Of a stretch of 8,018 nt of DNA, positions 6,135-8,018 are shown one piece after another; positions within the stretch are counted from its first letter, which is position 1, and each line of letters starts with the position of its first letter. The stretch spans positions 1 to 8,018 of the forward strand of contig JAHRWI010000090.1 of NCBI GenBank assembly GCA_019090225.1, written 5' to 3'. A program made the position numbers and the translations under genes. The stretch comes from Porticoccaceae bacterium. Its GTDB lineage: Bacteria; Pseudomonadota; Gammaproteobacteria; Pseudomonadales; Porticoccaceae. The notes under the pieces were generated by a model, which was not told where the DNA came from, ran no database searches, and saw only the letters and a program-made list of their open reading frames with translations.

Positions 6135-6568
6135 GATGCTCTCCTCTTTAGTTTGTAGGTTTGTTTCTAATTGCTCGTTATCGTGATGATAGCAGTGCCA
6201 TCGAGCGTAGGTATAGCCGATAAGGGTCTTGCTCTAGTCGATACTCAGCTTGGACCCATTTACCCCGCTGCTGTTGCCGTATCGAAAGAGAGCTACGCCT
6301 ATCCAGGCTCTACATGTACTATAATTTTCTCCGCATTCAAAAGATCTAGGACGTAACGCTATTTCATCAGAGTAGTGAGTATCAGCGATTCTGTGTGGGA
6401 CTTAGGTTTTGTTGTCGAGTCGATTCGCGGTATGCCGTTGAATTTACACGTCTAGATTCAGGAGTAGCTCGACAAGTTCAGTATTTGGTGGGGCTTCCTG
6501 TTCCTTATTTAAACCCTTAAGCCTGTCGTCTTTAAGATGGCAGTTGTTATGTATCCAGGAGAATAACT
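6135..6568. other. 434-base divergent control region between SDR and crotonase genes
   Basis: This region separates two genes read in opposite directions and should hold both promoters. No convincing gene is inside. Candidate signals are weak. A consensus TATAAT at 6320-6325 lacks a matching -35. TTGGTG (6485-6490) with TTTAAA (6508-6513), spaced 17, could serve the crotonase gene. TTGTCGAG (6412-6419) and CTCGACAA (6468-6475) form an eight-base inverted repeat with arms 48 bases apart, a possible looped or paired site. Strong ribosome sites exist at both ends. No TetR- or KstR-like operator was recognised. Confidence 0.5.
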
Positions 6569-7354
6569 ATGACCGATAAACACATGACCCTTGAAGTCAA
6601 TAATGGCGTTGGCGTGATTACGCTGTGTCGACCAGATGAGGGTAATCCCGTTGTTCATGACATGGTTCAGGAGTTGCTTGAAAACGCAATTATTTGCGAA
6701 GAAGATCCAGCGATTAAAACCGTTGTGCTGACCGGTAGCGGGCGTATGTTTTGTGTGGGTGGTGGCTTAAAGGACTTTGCCGGGGAGGGCGATAATATTG
6801 CCAGCCACCTAAAGCTGGTGACGCTGCTATTTCATGGTGCTATTTCAAAGTTTAATCGTATGTCTCCGCCAGTGATTGCGGCGATTAACGGCACTGCCGC
6901 TGGTGGTGGCCTGAGCCTGGCGCTTTGCACCGACCTGGCAATTTCAGTGGAGTCAGCCAAATTTACGATGGCTTATACCAACGCGGGTTTGCCTCTGGAC
7001 GGTGGCTCTGGTTATTTTCTGGCTAAGATCGTTGGGATGCGCCGGGCTAAGGAAATGTCGCTGTTGAACAGGGTGCTGAGTGCTCAGGAGGCTCTCGATT
7101 GGGGGCTGGTTAACAAGGTGGTGCCAGATGCAGAATTGATGGATGCGGCCATGACCATGGCCCTCAAATTAGCGGAGGGTTCAACGATTGCTTATGGGGA
7201 AGCTAAACGGCTGATTTTGTCGGGTGCGACAGAGGGGCTTGAGGCGCAAATGGAATTGGAATCTCGTGCGATATCTACGCTGGCAGGAGGTGAAGATGGT
7301 CGTGAAGGGGTGGCGGCCTTCCTTGATAAACGTAAGCCTGCTTTCAAGCACTGA
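6569..7354 (+). CDS. enoyl-CoA hydratase/isomerase (crotonase) family protein, PaaG-like active site
   Basis: A 261-residue crotonase-fold protein. The first oxyanion-hole block is RMFCVGGGLKDF (59-70), with Gly66 where most relatives have Asp (GGDL). The second is INGTAAGGGLSLALCTD (106-122). Aligned to rat mitochondrial enoyl-CoA hydratase, catalytic Glu144 becomes Ser116 and Glu164 becomes Tyr136, so simple hydratase chemistry is unlikely. GLPLDGGSGYFLAKIVG (140-156) keeps Asp144 at the place where PaaG-type isomerases carry an Asp, which points to double-bond isomerisation or a related reaction on an acyl-CoA. ALDWGLVNKVVPD (175-187) and the C-terminal GREGVAAFLDKRKPAF (244-259) are standard. 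AGGAGA (6557-6562) lies six bases before the ATG. Flanking SDRs suggest work in the same acyl-CoA route. The reaction remains unproven. Confidence 0.88.
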   Translation: MTDKHMTLEVNNGVGVITLCRPDEGNPVVHDMVQELLENAIICEEDPAIKTVVLTGSGRMFCVGGGLKDFAGEGDNIASHLKLVTLLFHGAISKFNRMSPPVIAAINGTAAGGGLSLALCTDLAISVESAKFTMAYTNAGLPLDGGSGYFLAKIVGMRRAKEMSLLNRVLSAQEALDWGLVNKVVPDAELMDAAMTMALKLAEGSTIAYGEAKRLILSGATEGLEAQMELESRAISTLAGGEDGREGVAAFLDKRKPAFKH

Positions 7355-7374
7355 TTTAGCATCATAATTTAGGT

Positions 7375-7413
7375 ACTTCACGGAGGCCTGCAATCGACAG
7401 GTCTCCGTGAAGT
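7375..7413. terminator. long hairpin between convergent crotonase and SDR genes
   Basis: ACTTCACGGAGGCCTG (7375-7390) pairs with CAGGTCTCCGTGAAGT (7398-7413) over 16 positions, with one G-T wobble in the plus-strand RNA and a seven-base loop. It sits 20 bases after the crotonase stop and 55 bases beyond the SDR stop on the other strand. A moderate T-rich tail (CTTTGCAGTTTT) follows on the plus strand, and only a weak one on the minus strand. It is best read as a shared terminator, stronger rightward. Its length is unusual but not rare for convergent genes. Confidence 0.75.
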
Positions 7414-7468
7414 CTTTGCAGTTTTGCTTGTAGAAACTGCCGGTAGCAACTAGATAGCAGAAATTGCG

Positions 7469-8018
7469 CTATCTCGGTTTAACTGATCGGAAGATATGAC
7501 GCATGGCATCGTTAGCTGAATGGAAGGCCTGGGCCTCACTCATATCGGCAATCTTGTCGTAATTGGCCTGAACTTCTTCCGGCGTTGGAACATTACCGCC
7601 ACCGAGCACGGTTCCCTTGGCTTCGACAATTTGTACTTTGCCGTAATAGCCTGCCCCAGCTTCAACCACATCGCCAGAAACGGTGTTTTCCTCAGCGCAA
7701 AACCAGGCAACGACTGGCGTTACGAACTCTGGTTTGACCAGGGGCTTAATTTTGTCTGACATGATGTTTTCAGTCATGCGGGTCAGGGCCATGGGTGCTA
7801 CGGTATTAATATTGATATTGTATTTCGTGCCTTCTTGCTTAAGCGCATTCATCAAACCAACAACCGCCAATTTTGCAGCAGCATAGTTGCCCTGGCCGAA
7901 GTTACCAAACAGACCAGCTGCCGATGTGGTCATCACGATGCGGCCATAGTTGGCATCTTTCATATGATTCCAGGCGGCGAGTGTGGTGTAGCCGGAGCCG
8001 GACAAATGCACGTCGACG
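7469..8018 (-). CDS. second MFE-2-type short-chain dehydrogenase, N-terminus cut by the window edge
   Basis: The frame runs off the right edge. The visible 182 residues match the first SDR from about its residue 122 (VDVHL) to the end, so some 120 N-terminal residues, including the dinucleotide loop, lie outside. The GTG at 8011 is an internal valine, not a start. The catalytic stretch TTSAAGLFG...NYAAAK keeps Ser, Tyr and Lys. VAPMALTRMTE and GYYGKVQIVEA are shared with the paralogue, as is the C-terminal extension (VPTPEEVQANYDKIADM). By hand alignment the two proteins agree at about 97 of 180 positions. Such divergence suggests an old duplication with different substrates rather than a recent copy. 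It converges with the crotonase gene. It is probably also an acyl-CoA or steroid-type hydroxy dehydrogenase. Confidence 0.88.
   Translation of the reverse strand, partial: VDVHLSGSGYTTLAAWNHMKDANYGRIVMTTSAAGLFGNFGQGNYAAAKLAVVGLMNALKQEGTKYNININTVAPMALTRMTENIMSDKIKPLVKPEFVTPVVAWFCAEENTVSGDVVEAGAGYYGKVQIVEAKGTVLGGGNVPTPEEVQANYDKIADMSEAQAFHSANDAMRHIFRSVKPR

Noticed and set aside
6320..6325. Perfect TATAAT as a promoter for the crotonase gene
   Set aside because: No TTGACA-like box 16-18 bases upstream and no extended -10; it lies 243 bases before the start codon.
6171..6356. 61-codon plus-strand reading frame in the SDR/crotonase intergenic region
   Set aside because: TTG start without a ribosome site, no recognisable domain, low-complexity composition; the region is better read as control DNA.
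7452..7474. AGATAGC/GCTATCT inverted repeat at the end of the second SDR, considered as a terminator
   Set aside because: Seven-pair stem with a nine-base loop overlapping the stop codon and no T-run after it on the minus strand; the hairpin at 7375-7413 is a far better terminator.
1..8018. Search for a defence island, CRISPR array, tRNA, insertion sequence or phage genes around hipBA
   Set aside because: No repeat-spacer pattern, no cloverleaf, no transposase or integrase motif was seen; the neighbours are metabolic or membrane proteins.

Overview
The window looks like chromosomal DNA of a Gram-negative bacterium, most likely a marine gammaproteobacterium with an aerobic, acyl-CoA-degrading lifestyle. 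This is an inference from roughly balanced GC content, clear AGGAG-type ribosome sites and the kinds of protein families present; no marker gene fixes the taxon. There are eight confident protein-coding genes, one of them cut by the right edge. I see no rRNA, tRNA, CRISPR array, insertion sequence or phage structural gene.

Left part (1-1774): a HipB-type helix-turn-helix antitoxin followed by a full-length HipA-type Ser/Thr kinase toxin, in the usual antitoxin-first order. The 73-base gap between them holds a 23-codon, very basic mini-ORF whose ATG overlaps the hipB stop, and a 15-bp palindrome.

Middle part (1775-5084): four apparently unrelated genes. A DUF6629-type membrane protein (+, start corrected to 1945) is preceded by two 17-bp near-identical repeats. 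It converges with two minus-strand genes: a SLOG/LOG-like Rossmann nucleotide-binding protein (start moved to 4053) and a spermidine-synthase-like SAM-fold protein 61 bases downstream of it. Across a 347-base divergent region is a six-helix Frag1/DRAM/Sfk1-like membrane protein (+). That region has a 19-bp palindrome and a G-rich tandem repeat.

Right part (5085-8018): a probable beta-oxidation block. Two minus-strand short-chain dehydrogenases of the MFE-2/(3R)-hydroxyacyl-CoA dehydrogenase type, about half identical to each other over the shared 180 residues, flank a plus-strand crotonase-fold enzyme that lacks both classical enoyl-CoA hydratase glutamates. The first SDR and the crotonase are divergent across a 434-base control region. 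The crotonase and the second SDR converge on a strong shared hairpin. The first SDR ends in a rho-independent terminator, with a 17-bp-periodic repeat between its stop codon and the hairpin. The substrate (fatty acid, steroid side chain or aromatic ring product) cannot be decided from this window.

I did not find a convincing new multi-gene system. The points most worth following are the non-canonical crotonase between paired SDRs, the hipB-hipA junction and the periodic repeats.
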